Shown here piece by piece: positions 8,006 to 16,443 of a stretch of DNA of 55,642 nt. The notes under the pieces were generated by a model. The model had not been told where the DNA came from and searched no databases. It saw nothing but the letters and a program-made list of their open reading frames with translations. The translations under genes and the position numbers were made by a program. Source of the stretch: Chitinophagaceae bacterium (GTDB lineage: Bacteria; Bacteroidota; Bacteroidia; Chitinophagales; Chitinophagaceae); NCBI GenBank assembly GCA_004322015.1, contig SCQT01000216.1, positions 1-55,642 on the forward strand. Direction: 5' to 3'. Position 1 is the first letter of the stretch, and the number at the start of each line of letters is the position of its first letter.

Positions 8006-10444
8006 ATGCGATCGAAAGGATTTATTATATCACTTATTATTACTATCATTCTAATTGTTGTATTGAATAACAGATGGGGGCAGGTTCCTCCTGCCGGGAA
8101 ATTTTTTAGTCCGCAATTAGGCTTTTGGCAAAATGCCACTCCTGTCAATAATAATTATTCCTGCAAACTTAAAGTGAAAGGCGTGGAGCGCCCTGTCAGC
8201 GTTTGGTTTGACGCACACCTGGTTCCTCATATTTTTGCGCAGGACGACAGGGATGCATACTATGTGCAGGGATATATTACAGCCAGATTCCGCCTTTGGC
8301 AAATGGATCTGCAGGTCCGCGCGGCAGGAGGTGATCTTTCTGAGGTGATAGGAGAGAAGACTTTACAGTATGACCGGTTGCAACGCAGGAAAGGTATGGT
8401 CACGGATGCGGAAAACTCCCTGGCCGTGATGGAAGCTGATTCTGCCACTAAGGCTATGATGGATGCTTATACTGCAGGGGTAAATGCATATATTGCTACA
8501 TTAAATTACAGAAAGCTGCCGCTTGAATATAAATTACTGGACTATAAACCGGTCAAATGGACCAACCTGAAAACCGCCTTGCTGCTGAAGTATATGTCGG
8601 ATATGCTTACCGGCGGTACCAGCGATATGGAAAATACCAATGCTTTAAAATTACTTGGTCTGCAGCAGTTCAATCAAATGTTCCCGGATTACCCCGATAG
8701 CCTGTACCCCATTATTCCCAAAGGCACGCCCTTTTACAAGCCATCTGTCTCACCTTCATCTATTCCATCAGATAGTTTGATAGCAGTCAATAAAGAGGCT
8801 GTACGTTTTCAGAGTGATAAACGCGATATTGATAATGGAAGTAATAACTGGGTAGTGAACGGAAAAAAGACCCGGTCTGGCGCGCCTATCCTTTGTAATG
8901 ATCCTCATCTGGGGTTAAACCTTCCCTCTTTGTGGTTCGAAGTGCAGATACACACTCCCGACATGGATGTATATGGAGCTTCTTTACCGGGCGCCCCGGG
9001 AGTTATCATAGGGTTTAATAATTATATCGCATGGGGACTTACCAATGCACAGCGGGATGTAAGTGATTACTATGCCATTCGTTTCAAAGATGCTTCCATG
9101 AAGCAATACTGGTATGACAGTTCATGGAAGAATGCTGCCGTTAAAATAGAAAAAATAAATATAAGGGGTCATAAAACCTTTTATGATACCGTAGCTTATA
9201 CCGTTTTTGGTCCCGTCATGTACGATCCTTCATTTCCGGATACACTCAGTGACCATCAATATCTCGCGTTGCATTGGGCTGCCGCCGATTCTTCCGATGA
9301 GTTAAAGACGATGTACCTGATGAATCATGCCCGTAACTTTGATGATTATAAGAATGCACTGAAATACTTCGAATGCCCTGGCCAGAATTTTGCCTATGCG
9401 GATATTTCTGGCAATATTGCCATTTGGCAACAGGGTAAATTTCCTGTACGCAGGAGTATGGATTTCGGGAAATTTATTCTCCCGGGAGATGATAGCTTAT
9501 ATTTATGGCATAGCTCCATTCCATTTTTAGAAAATCCGCATATCCTTGACCCTGAACAAAATTTTGTATATTCTGCCAATCAAAATCCAACGGATACTAC
9601 CTATCCTTATTTTTATCATGGTGAGTTTATTCAATTTCGGGCGAGGAGGATTTATCATTTTCTAAATGACCGTAATAACCTGACCATAGAGGATATGATG
9701 AAACTGCAAAATGATTATTATGATGGATTCGCAGCAGAAGCTTTGCCGATAATGCTACGGCATCTGGATACAGCAGGTTTGAGCAGGGCTTCACATCAAT
9801 ACCTGGACAGTTTGCGTCATTGGGATCTGGAAGTATTGCCAGGCACCATTAAGCCTCTTTTATTCTACTCATGGTGGGATAGTTTGTATGAGAATATATG
9901 GAGTGATGTGCTGAATGACTCCCTGCATTTACCAATGCCGAGGCCCACAGACAATACGACCATTGAATGGCTGATCAGGGATACCACTATGCCTTTAGTG
10001 AATACAGGTTATGCTTCCCGGGGAGGAAATCTGAGATCCCGTGTATATGATGCTTTTATAAAAGCGATGAATGCTGTTCAAAAATTGGATTCAACGGGGA
10101 AATTAAATTGGGGAATCTACCGTGGAACCGATATTATGCATTTAGCCAGAATTCCGGCTTTGAGCAGGATGCATCTTTTTACGGGTGGTGACAGATATAC
10201 CGTCAGCGCCATCAAAAAAGATCATGGCCCTTCCTGGAGGATGATCGTTCAAATGAGTAATCCGATAGTGGCTTATGGAATTTATCCCGGAGGACAAAGC
10301 GGTAACCCCGGCAGCCGCTACTATGATGATTTTGTGGATGATTGGGTAAGAGGGAAGTATTATAAACTTAACTTTTTTTCACCGGATGACAGTACCAGTG
10401 CTGAGGTGAAGTATAAAATCATTTTTGTAAATAAGAAAGAATGA
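8006..10444 (+). CDS. penicillin acylase family Ntn-hydrolase
   Basis: About 812 residues of the penicillin acylase family, whose members hydrolyse amides such as beta-lactam side chains or acyl-homoserine lactones. One membrane or signal segment covers about residues 5-22 of the short form. The precursor should cleave itself before the Ser of DNGSNNWVV, residue 279 from this start, making that Ser the N-terminal nucleophile. NDPHLGLNLPSLWFE follows, as expected for the beta subunit, as do GASLPGAPGVIIGFN and the WGLTN motif. A GTG at 7964 would add 14 residues, but the ATG at 8006 begins a normal signal sequence and is preferred. It overlaps the next gene by four bases (ATGA), so the two are probably cotranscribed. 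Substrate is unknown. Confidence 0.9.
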   Translation: MRSKGFIISLIITIILIVVLNNRWGQVPPAGKFFSPQLGFWQNATPVNNNYSCKLKVKGVERPVSVWFDAHLVPHIFAQDDRDAYYVQGYITARFRLWQMDLQVRAAGGDLSEVIGEKTLQYDRLQRRKGMVTDAENSLAVMEADSATKAMMDAYTAGVNAYIATLNYRKLPLEYKLLDYKPVKWTNLKTALLLKYMSDMLTGGTSDMENTNALKLLGLQQFNQMFPDYPDSLYPIIPKGTPFYKPSVSPSSIPSDSLIAVNKEAVRFQSDKRDIDNGSNNWVVNGKKTRSGAPILCNDPHLGLNLPSLWFEVQIHTPDMDVYGASLPGAPGVIIGFNNYIAWGLTNAQRDVSDYYAIRFKDASMKQYWYDSSWKNAAVKIEKINIRGHKTFYDTVAYTVFGPVMYDPSFPDTLSDHQYLALHWAAADSSDELKTMYLMNHARNFDDYKNALKYFECPGQNFAYADISGNIAIWQQGKFPVRRSMDFGKFILPGDDSLYLWHSSIPFLENPHILDPEQNFVYSANQNPTDTTYPYFYHGEFIQFRARRIYHFLNDRNNLTIEDMMKLQNDYYDGFAAEALPIMLRHLDTAGLSRASHQYLDSLRHWDLEVLPGTIKPLLFYSWWDSLYENIWSDVLNDSLHLPMPRPTDNTTIEWLIRDTTMPLVNTGYASRGGNLRSRVYDAFIKAMNAVQKLDSTGKLNWGIYRGTDIMHLARIPALSRMHLFTGGDRYTVSAIKKDHGPSWRMIVQMSNPIVAYGIYPGGQSGNPGSRYYDDFVDDWVRGKYYKLNFFSPDDSTSAEVKYKIIFVNKKE

Positions 10445-10818
10445 GATCAATCCTTGTCTTTTTGCTGATTGGAATACTAAGTTATATAACAGGACTTTAT
10501 TATCCCTGGTGGAGCCTGGCGGTGGTGGCTTTCGTGGTTTCGCTCATCATTCGCCAGAAACCTGTCGCGTCATTTTTTACAGCCTTCATTTCTCTGTTTG
10601 TGCTTTGGTCCAGCCTGGCTCTCTTTCGGGATATGGCTAATGATCATATTCTTGGGAACAGGATGTCTGAATTATTTTTACAGGTAAAATCACCGGTTTT
10701 ATTGGCGATTATTACGGGGTTTATAGGGGCAATCGTTGCGGGGTTTGCAGCATTGAGCGCTTCATTTTTAAGAACAAAGAAAAGAGTGAATACACAAGCT
10801 CCTTCCGGAGATGTTTAA
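10441..10818 (+). CDS. hypothetical four-helix membrane protein
   Basis: A 125-residue protein with four hydrophobic stretches (about 4-18, 22-40, 44-62 and 84-108) and a short basic tail. I recognise no family. It starts within the stop codon of the acylase-family gene (ATGA overlap), so it is translated with it and may help its membrane placement. Nothing in the sequence fixes a function. Confidence 0.7.
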   Translation: MRSILVFLLIGILSYITGLYYPWWSLAVVAFVVSLIIRQKPVASFFTAFISLFVLWSSLALFRDMANDHILGNRMSELFLQVKSPVLLAIITGFIGAIVAGFAALSASFLRTKKRVNTQAPSGDV

Positions 10819-10905
10819 AAGATACAAAGGTTATCCATGAATAATGCAAGTAATGTCATTATCATTTCATTAAGTCATCGCTAAGTGACTTTGCCTTTTC
10901 CTAAG

Positions 10906-10913
10906 TATCTTTG
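10906..10913 (+). promoter_or_regulatory. candidate -7 promoter box TATCTTTG
   Basis: An exact TAnnTTTG match ending five bases before the ATG of the LTA-synthase-like gene. A TTTG lies at 10890-10893, but only 12 bases upstream instead of about 20, so the -33 element is doubtful. Confidence 0.4.
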
Positions 10914-10918
10914 AATTT

Positions 10919-12784
10919 ATGATTCGCATAATCCGCTATCTTATCAGTCTGTTCATCTTTTGGTTAGCCTTTTTTTCTATAAACCGGATTATTTTCCTTA
11001 TAGTTCAGTTCCATGAATTACACTGGAACGGTTTTTTGAACATTCTACGCGGCTTTTATTATGCCATTCCGTTAGATATTTCTTCAGCTTGTTATAGCCT
11101 CGCCTTCCCTTTTATTGTATTATGGATAGGATATCTATCGAATAAAAAGTACTGGTTGAAGATATTACAGGTACTGGTGATCATTATTATTTTTGTTCAA
11201 TGTGCCATTGCATACGGGGATGCTGCTTTATATACCCAGTGGCACACCAAGCTAAACTGGAAAGCACTGGCGCATTTCTCCCATTTTACGGAACCATTCA
11301 AGAGTTCACCGGTTGGATTGACTGTTTTGTTTTTCAGCCTGACGATTATTTTAGGATTGCTTTTTACCATTTTTTATAACAGGGTTATTCATATCCGTTC
11401 CTTTAAATCGTCTCCCTCTTTCGGGGAAAGGATATTCCCTGGTATTGTGGGGTTTCCCGTCATCGGATTTATTATTTTTACGGGTATTCGCGGTGGGTGG
11501 CAGCGTTTTCCCATCAGCCTCAGTGTCAGTTATTATTCTCCCCGGGCTGTATTGAATGCATCCGCAGTAAATCCATCCTGGTTCCTGATCCATGACATCA
11601 GTCAGGAAGCGTTGGATGTCAACCAGAATCCCTATCATTGGATGCCACCTGCCGAAGCAAGGCAAATTGTGGACAGCTTATACAATTACAAAAGAGATAC
11701 TACCATTTCCGTTTTGAGCACCACAAGACCCAACATCATGGTCTTTATCCTTGAGAGTTGGTCATTCGATGCGGTATCCGCTCAGGTTAATCCGCTGATT
11801 ACCCCTTTTTTTGACAGTCTTTCCAAACAGGGTATATATTTCGACAATTGCTATGCCACAGGTTATGTGTCAGACGAAGGGATTCCCGGGATATTAAGCG
11901 CTTTTCCAACGGCAGGGGATATTTCCATACTGACAGAACCACAGAAAACCATTCATTTGCCTTCTATTAACGAGGTCTTGGATTCTGTCGGATATTCCAG
12001 CGGGTTTATTTATGGCGGTATGCTGGATTTCGGGAACATCAGGAGTTATGTATATAATAAAAAGTTTAATGTGGTCAGATCCGGCCGTGATTTTCCTTCT
12101 TTTTTGCACCGCGGGGCATTGGGTATTCCTGACGGTATTATGGCGAATTATGCGGCTGCATTAGTGAATGAAGCAAGGCAACCTTTTTTTTATTGCTGGT
12201 ACACGCTGAGCACACATCCCCCTTTTGATATCCCCGTGCCGCAGTATATCCAATATGGTGGCGTTCAGATGCCTTATATGAATACCCTGCATTATTCGGA
12301 TTCCAGCCTGCGTACTTTTTTTGAAAAAATAGAGGCCAAACCCTGGTTTAAAAACACATTGTTTGTCTTTGTACCTGATCACAGCCATGATTCCCAATAC
12401 GGGAGGCCCGCTCAGAGCCCTCTGCGGAACAAGATCCCTTTATTATTCTATGGCGATGTCATCAAGCCTGCCTGGCGGGGCAAAGTGATCAGCGGGGTTA
12501 TTTCACAGTTGGATATTGCCGCCACGTTGCTGGCTCAAATGCAATTACCCGATGCTGCCTTTCCGTGGAGTAAAAATATTTTTGACCCCAATACCCCGCA
12601 ATTTGCAGCTATAAATTATTTGACCGGTGCCGGGTTTGTAGCTCCCTATGGGTATGTTTCCCTGCAGGACCAATTCCCCGGATTCATATTGACGAATTTG
12701 CAGGATAAAGATTCTATAGCTGCGTTGAAACGTATCAATCAGGCTTATGAACAGGAGGCGTATCAATATTTTCTAAAATGGTAA
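10919..12784 (+). CDS. LTA synthase-like membrane sulfatase/phosphatase-superfamily protein
   Basis: A 621-residue protein with about five N-terminal membrane helices (up to roughly residue 195) and a large C-terminal alkaline-phosphatase-superfamily domain facing the periplasm, the layout of lipoteichoic acid synthases. RPNIMVFILESWSFD contains the first metal ligand, Glu279. The probable nucleophile is Ser318 in GYVSDEGIPGILSAFP; most relatives have Thr here (TDRG-like). Late motifs are FVFVPDHSHD (metal-binding DH pair) and KIPLLFYG. In Gram-negative bacteria such proteins transfer phosphoglycerol or phosphoethanolamine to periplasmic glycans or lipids, so a lipid or glycan headgroup transferase is inferred. 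A mobile-element-like structure begins at the last base of its stop codon. Confidence 0.85.
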   Translation: MIRIIRYLISLFIFWLAFFSINRIIFLIVQFHELHWNGFLNILRGFYYAIPLDISSACYSLAFPFIVLWIGYLSNKKYWLKILQVLVIIIIFVQCAIAYGDAALYTQWHTKLNWKALAHFSHFTEPFKSSPVGLTVLFFSLTIILGLLFTIFYNRVIHIRSFKSSPSFGERIFPGIVGFPVIGFIIFTGIRGGWQRFPISLSVSYYSPRAVLNASAVNPSWFLIHDISQEALDVNQNPYHWMPPAEARQIVDSLYNYKRDTTISVLSTTRPNIMVFILESWSFDAVSAQVNPLITPFFDSLSKQGIYFDNCYATGYVSDEGIPGILSAFPTAGDISILTEPQKTIHLPSINEVLDSVGYSSGFIYGGMLDFGNIRSYVYNKKFNVVRSGRDFPSFLHRGALGIPDGIMANYAAALVNEARQPFFYCWYTLSTHPPFDIPVPQYIQYGGVQMPYMNTLHYSDSSLRTFFEKIEAKPWFKNTLFVFVPDHSHDSQYGRPAQSPLRNKIPLLFYGDVIKPAWRGKVISGVISQLDIAATLLAQMQLPDAAFPWSKNIFDPNTPQFAAINYLTGAGFVAPYGYVSLQDQFPGFILTNLQDKDSIAALKRINQAYEQEAYQYFLKW

Positions 12785-12902
12785 ATTGGGATTCAATGTC
12801 GTTTAACCGGTCGGCGAGGGTGCCGACCACAGCAAACGCCTCATATTGGCGTCCTCGCCAACATGCCCCGCAACCTTATCTAAACGGCATTGAATTGGGA
12901 TT
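12784..12902. mobile_element. MITE-like element with 10-bp target duplication
   Basis: Perfect direct repeats AATTGGGATT (12784-12793 and 12893-12902) flank a 99-base core. The core ends are inverted repeats, CAATGTCGTTTA (12794-12805) and TAAACGGCATTG (12881-12892), matching at 11 of 12 positions. Inside are two hairpins: GGTCGGC-GAGGGT-GCCGACC (12809-12828) and TTGGCG-TCCT-CGCCAA (12846-12861). The core is clearly more G+C-rich than its surroundings. No reading frame is present, so movement would need a transposase elsewhere in the genome. The first direct repeat shares one base with the stop codon of the upstream gene, which it leaves intact. Confidence 0.7.
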
Positions 12903-12937
12903 GAGATGAAAGGTAACATTGGATTATCCTTCAGCAT

Positions 12938-13411
12938 TCAGAAGATTTTAAGCACCTCTTTTGATTGGTAATGCAACGGCATTTTAAAAAAGACTCCGCT
13001 TTTTCCTATCTTGCAACTTCCGTTAGCTTCCAGCATAACGGAATCGTTTCCTGAGAGATTAATGGCTTTTTGAATCAGGTCAATCAAATTGACCTTGACG
13101 CTGACGGGCATCAGAAAGGTGTCCTTGGCAGGCATCAGGCTAAGGGAATCCTGGGTAATTTCTCCAAAGGGCTGACGATTGACCAAAACTTTCAGATCTG
13201 TTTCTTTGATCTTCATCGGGTAGGGATTCGGATTATAAAAAGCCACTTCCATTTGAATGACCCCGGTCGAAAATCCCTCATTACTGAAACGGATATTCCG
13301 GTATCCGGCAAAACTGACCGGACGGGGTTTACTACAGGATGCCAATAAAACTCCTAATATAAAAATAGGGTACAGGGAAACATGAATTTTTATGCTCATT
13401 TGTAATCTCAA
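12938..13411 (-). CDS. LEA type 2 family lipoprotein
   Basis: A 157-residue lipoprotein with lipobox LLASC (Cys26 counted from this start). The mature part is an LEA type 2 / WHy beta-sandwich: the diagnostic stretch VAFYNPNPYPMKIKETDLKV lies at about 55-75, followed by alternating strands such as LMPVSVKVNLIDLI. Such proteins are structural or stress-related with no known catalysis. An ATG four codons in (MSIKIHV) would serve as well. It is convergent with the LTA-synthase-like gene across the mobile-element-like structure. Confidence 0.75.
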   Translation of the reverse strand: MRLQMSIKIHVSLYPIFILGVLLASCSKPRPVSFAGYRNIRFSNEGFSTGVIQMEVAFYNPNPYPMKIKETDLKVLVNRQPFGEITQDSLSLMPAKDTFLMPVSVKVNLIDLIQKAINLSGNDSVMLEANGSCKIGKSGVFFKMPLHYQSKEVLKIF

Positions 13412-13757
13412 ATTTTTTATTGATTTTTTTCCTCACCGAAGGTCGTTTCTCCTAAGCGGCAAATTTGATTCCATTTTCAAATATTTTTTTTGATCAAAAC
13501 ACATAATGACTATTTATAATGTGCTTTTTTGTGGATAATTAATAGTTGAGTAATTTTTATTATACTAACATTGTTAGTATTTTTGAAAATAAATCCGCTT
13601 ATTTAAAATTTTTCTTTAAGCTAATATTTTTAGTCATTTATATAAATAATAATATATTCTTTATCAAATTATTATTATTATTATCGTATATTTATTAGTA
13701 GTTATTATAACAATAAAATATATCATTTTATACGTCTTCTTCAAATAGTTTGTAATT
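13412..13757. other. very A+T-rich divergent intergenic region
   Basis: No gene is seen in these 346 bases. From about 13470 to 13750 the DNA is nearly all A and T with ATT triplet runs, unlike anything else in the window. It lies between two divergent genes and includes a perfect palindrome at 13562-13580, so it probably holds promoters or a bound protein site. Confidence 0.6.
13562..13580. promoter_or_regulatory. perfect 19-bp palindrome, possible operator
   Basis: ATACTAACA and TGTTAGTAT mirror each other around one central base, followed on the plus strand by TTTTG. It could be an operator for the divergent genes or a weak terminator; position favours an operator. Confidence 0.45.
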
Positions 13758-14402
13758 ATGTCAGGTTTAATAAGTGGCAAAACGATATTAATTGATTATC
13801 AATCTTTCCCTGCAATCAGTTATTATAAATTATTAGTAGCCTATAATGAATTAAAATTTGAGCAATATGAGCACTACCAAAAAGGCTCCTACTCTAACCG
13901 TTATTACCTTGCCGGACCCCATGGAACGATTTTATTGAGCGTTCCCCTCCTGCATGCGGGAAGAGAAAAAATGGTTTTGAAGGATTTGAGGATTTGTAAC
14001 CGCGATAAATGGCAGCTCATTCACTGGCGAACGCTGACTTCTGCTTATCACCGTTCCCCCTGGTTTGAATATTATGAAGATGGCCTTCGCCCTTTATATG
14101 ATAATAAATTTGAATATCTGGTAGATTGGAACATGCAGGCTTTTGATCTGGTAAACAAATGGCTGGGTCTGTCCTGGAAGATTTCCAGGACGAAGGAATA
14201 TTTTAAATCCTGCAACGATCCGGGTATGGTAGATGCGAGAAACAGGATAACCCCGAAAAATACCCTGGATCATGGAAATTTTGATTTCCCGCATTATCAT
14301 CAGGTATTTGAAGACCGGACCGGTTTTTTGCCCGGGCTGAGTATATTGGACTTATTGTTTTGCGAGGGCAAAAAAGCCGGGGAGCTGTTAAGGAAAGTAT
14401 GA
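13758..14402 (+). CDS. WbqC family protein
   Basis: A 214-residue WbqC-family protein. The family is found in surface-polysaccharide clusters and across Bacteroidota, and is thought to act in glycan or lipid-linked sugar metabolism, but no reaction is established. Family features are LIDYQSFPAISYYKLL at 11-27, NRYYLAGPHGTILLSVPL, and the HWRTLTSAYHRSPWFEYYED stretch near 90-110. Length is typical. It stands upstream of the arginine-decarboxylase-like gene in the same direction, but a candidate promoter lies between them. Confidence 0.85.
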   Translation: MSGLISGKTILIDYQSFPAISYYKLLVAYNELKFEQYEHYQKGSYSNRYYLAGPHGTILLSVPLLHAGREKMVLKDLRICNRDKWQLIHWRTLTSAYHRSPWFEYYEDGLRPLYDNKFEYLVDWNMQAFDLVNKWLGLSWKISRTKEYFKSCNDPGMVDARNRITPKNTLDHGNFDFPHYHQVFEDRTGFLPGLSILDLLFCEGKKAGELLRKV

Positions 14403-14439
14403 AAATGAATGAAGGGGAAAAAATTTTGCTCAGATTTTT

Positions 14440-14474
14440 TTTGAGGACTTTTTTTCTGTAAATGATTAGTTTTG
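14440..14474 (+). promoter_or_regulatory. candidate promoter (TTTG ... TAGTTTTG)
   Basis: TTTG at 14440-14443 and TAGTTTTG at 14467-14474 match the Bacteroidota -33 and -7 elements, with 23 bases between them (slightly long). Transcription would begin near 14481 and give a leader of about 65 bases before the decarboxylase start at 14545. Confidence 0.5.
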
Positions 14475-14544
14475 CATCTTAATTTTTTATGGTTTTTGCA
14501 AAAAAGTCTCTAATTTTTATTAACCCGTTTCACTACCCTGTTAG

Positions 14545-15942
14545 ATGAACAACACCTATACTGACCTTGTTCGTCAGACTTTCGATTTCCCTCAAAAGGG
14601 GTTTGAGGTAGAAGATAATTACCTCCGTTTTAATGATTTGGACCTGAAGGCATTGATTGATAAATACGGTACGCCTTTTAAGTTGACTTATTTACCCAAA
14701 ATCGGTCAACAGATTGATAATGCCAAAGCCTGGTTCAAAGATTCCATACGTAAGCATCGCTATGAAGGGAAATACTTTTATTGCTATTGCACTAAAAGCT
14801 CTCATTTCTCTTTTATTTTAGATGAAGCTTTAAAGCATGGCATCCATTTGGAAACCTCCTATGCCTATGATATTGAGATCGTGAAGAAATTGTATCAGCA
14901 GAAGAAGATCACCAAAGAGACCTTTATAATATGCAATGGCTTTAAAACCAAAGCATATACCCGGGCAATTTCCAGACTGGTCAATAGCGGCTTTTATAAT
15001 GTCATTCCGGTGCTGGACAATAAGGCTGAGATTGAGGATTACCGCAAGATGATCAAAATAAAGGATCCGGTGAAGTTAGGTATCCGGATAGCCGCCGAAG
15101 AAGAACCCTCTTTTGATTTTTACACTTCCCGCCTTGGTATCCGGTCTCGCGATATTCTTGAATTTTATGTGGATAAATTTAAAGGCAGCAGCCGTTTTCA
15201 GCTGAAAATGCTTCATTTTTTCCTGAATAAAGGGATTAAGGATGATATATATTATTGGAGTGAATTAAATAAAGTAGTCAATATTTATTGCCAGCTTAAA
15301 AAGATCTGTCCTGAATTAGACAGCATCAATATAGGCGGGGGATTTCCGATCAAACATTCCTTAGGCTTTGATTACGATTATAAATATATGATCGATGAGA
15401 TCATAAAGACGATCAAAAATTCCTGCAGGAAAAGCAGAGTGCCGGTACCTAATATTTTTACCGAATTCGGTTCATATACGGTAGGGGAAAGCGCTGCCCT
15501 GATATATAGTGTGTTAGGTGAAAAGCTGCAAAATGACCGGGAGACCTGGTATATGATAGACAGTTCTTTTATTACCACCTTACCGGACACCTGGGGAATA
15601 GGAGAGAAGTTTTTAATGTTGCCTGTCAATAAATGGGATTCCGAATATCAGCAGGTAAATCTCGGCGGACTTACCTGTGACAGTCACGATTTTTATACCT
15701 CAGAAGAACATATAAACCAGGTTTTTCTCCCTAAGTTGAACGGGAAAGAGCCTTTATATGTAGGATTTTTTCATACCGGCGCTTACCAGGATCAGTTGAG
15801 CGGTTACGGGGGTATCAAGCATTGCCTGATCCCTGCCCCTAAGCATATTGTGATCGGATACGATAAAAACGGTCAACTCAAAGATTGGGTTTATGCCAGG
15901 GAGCAGAGTTGGCAAAGCATGCTGAAAATTCTGGGATATTGA
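14545..15942 (+). CDS. speA: arginine decarboxylase-like PLP enzyme (fold type III)
   Basis: A 465-residue alanine-racemase-fold PLP decarboxylase of the Orn/DAP/Arg group. Arginine decarboxylase makes agmatine, the entry to spermidine in many Bacteroidota. The PLP lysine is Lys84 in CYCTKSSHF; the glycine-rich phosphate-binding stretch is INIGGGFP near 270; TEFGSYTVGE and the catalytic Cys region GGLTCDSHDFY lie near 310 and 373. The N- and C-terminal strands form the beta-barrel. It is shorter than the 630-residue E. coli-type SpeA but fits the compact Bacteroidota form. Diaminopimelate or carboxynorspermidine decarboxylase are alternatives, so the substrate is moderately sure. Confidence 0.75.
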   Translation: MNNTYTDLVRQTFDFPQKGFEVEDNYLRFNDLDLKALIDKYGTPFKLTYLPKIGQQIDNAKAWFKDSIRKHRYEGKYFYCYCTKSSHFSFILDEALKHGIHLETSYAYDIEIVKKLYQQKKITKETFIICNGFKTKAYTRAISRLVNSGFYNVIPVLDNKAEIEDYRKMIKIKDPVKLGIRIAAEEEPSFDFYTSRLGIRSRDILEFYVDKFKGSSRFQLKMLHFFLNKGIKDDIYYWSELNKVVNIYCQLKKICPELDSINIGGGFPIKHSLGFDYDYKYMIDEIIKTIKNSCRKSRVPVPNIFTEFGSYTVGESAALIYSVLGEKLQNDRETWYMIDSSFITTLPDTWGIGEKFLMLPVNKWDSEYQQVNLGGLTCDSHDFYTSEEHINQVFLPKLNGKEPLYVGFFHTGAYQDQLSGYGGIKHCLIPAPKHIVIGYDKNGQLKDWVYAREQSWQSMLKILGY

Positions 15943-15945
15943 GCG

Positions 15946-16329
15946 CTATCTCAGAGGGATTCTTATGTGTGCATTAATGACCACCCCGGGCTGAGTATAT
16001 ACAGGCTGGTAATAAGGCGCCTGGTAATAACCATATCCCTGGTCATCGTCATCTTCATTGTCATCATCTCCATGCCAGCGATAGTGTTTCCAATGTGTAT
16101 AATACTCATCTTTTTCATGCCCGTGAGCGAAATATCTGGCTGATTGCATGCCATATATTTTTTTTGCTTGTCCGGGAGGCAGGTCGGAAGGATAACCCTG
16201 ATAAAAAGAATAATTTCTATATCCTCTTTCACCATGTCTGGAATGCCCCCTGCCTTGGGCGGAAGCATAGTGTATTCCCATGACTGTAATACCGATAATG
16301 AACAGGCTTGTGATCAGTAACTTTTTCAT
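15946..16329 (-). CDS. hypothetical exported His/Tyr/Asp-rich protein
   Basis: A 127-residue protein with a clear signal peptide (cleavage after YASA near residue 24) and a mature part of low complexity: His- and Tyr-rich stretches, an acidic run (GDDDNEDDDDQ) near 90-100 and a Pro/Tyr-rich part. A short stretch, DLPPGQAKKIYG, looks like the motif of small exported Bacteroidota proteins with a SxLPPGxxKK pattern. Function is unknown; the acidic and His clusters could bind metal ions. It is convergent with the decarboxylase gene, with only three bases between stop codons. Confidence 0.7.
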   Translation of the reverse strand: MKKLLITSLFIIGITVMGIHYASAQGRGHSRHGERGYRNYSFYQGYPSDLPPGQAKKIYGMQSARYFAHGHEKDEYYTHWKHYRWHGDDDNEDDDDQGYGYYQAPYYQPVYTQPGVVINAHIRIPLR

Positions 16330-16443
16330 AGTGTTTTTTCTTTAGTTAATACCTGTATTTCCAAAAATGTGCCAAAGATTAAGGGGGGGAATATCAAAGC
16401 ATTTTATATGGTTTGATAGGCTGATGAACGGAAAAACATTCCG

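Noticed and set aside
11351-11665. 104-residue minus-strand frame
   Set aside because: Shadow of the LTA-synthase-like gene with no family features.
15963-16268. 101-residue minus-strand frame within the exported acidic protein gene
   Set aside because: The other frame has a good signal peptide and stop position; this one reads Met/Ile repeats from the same GAT-rich DNA.
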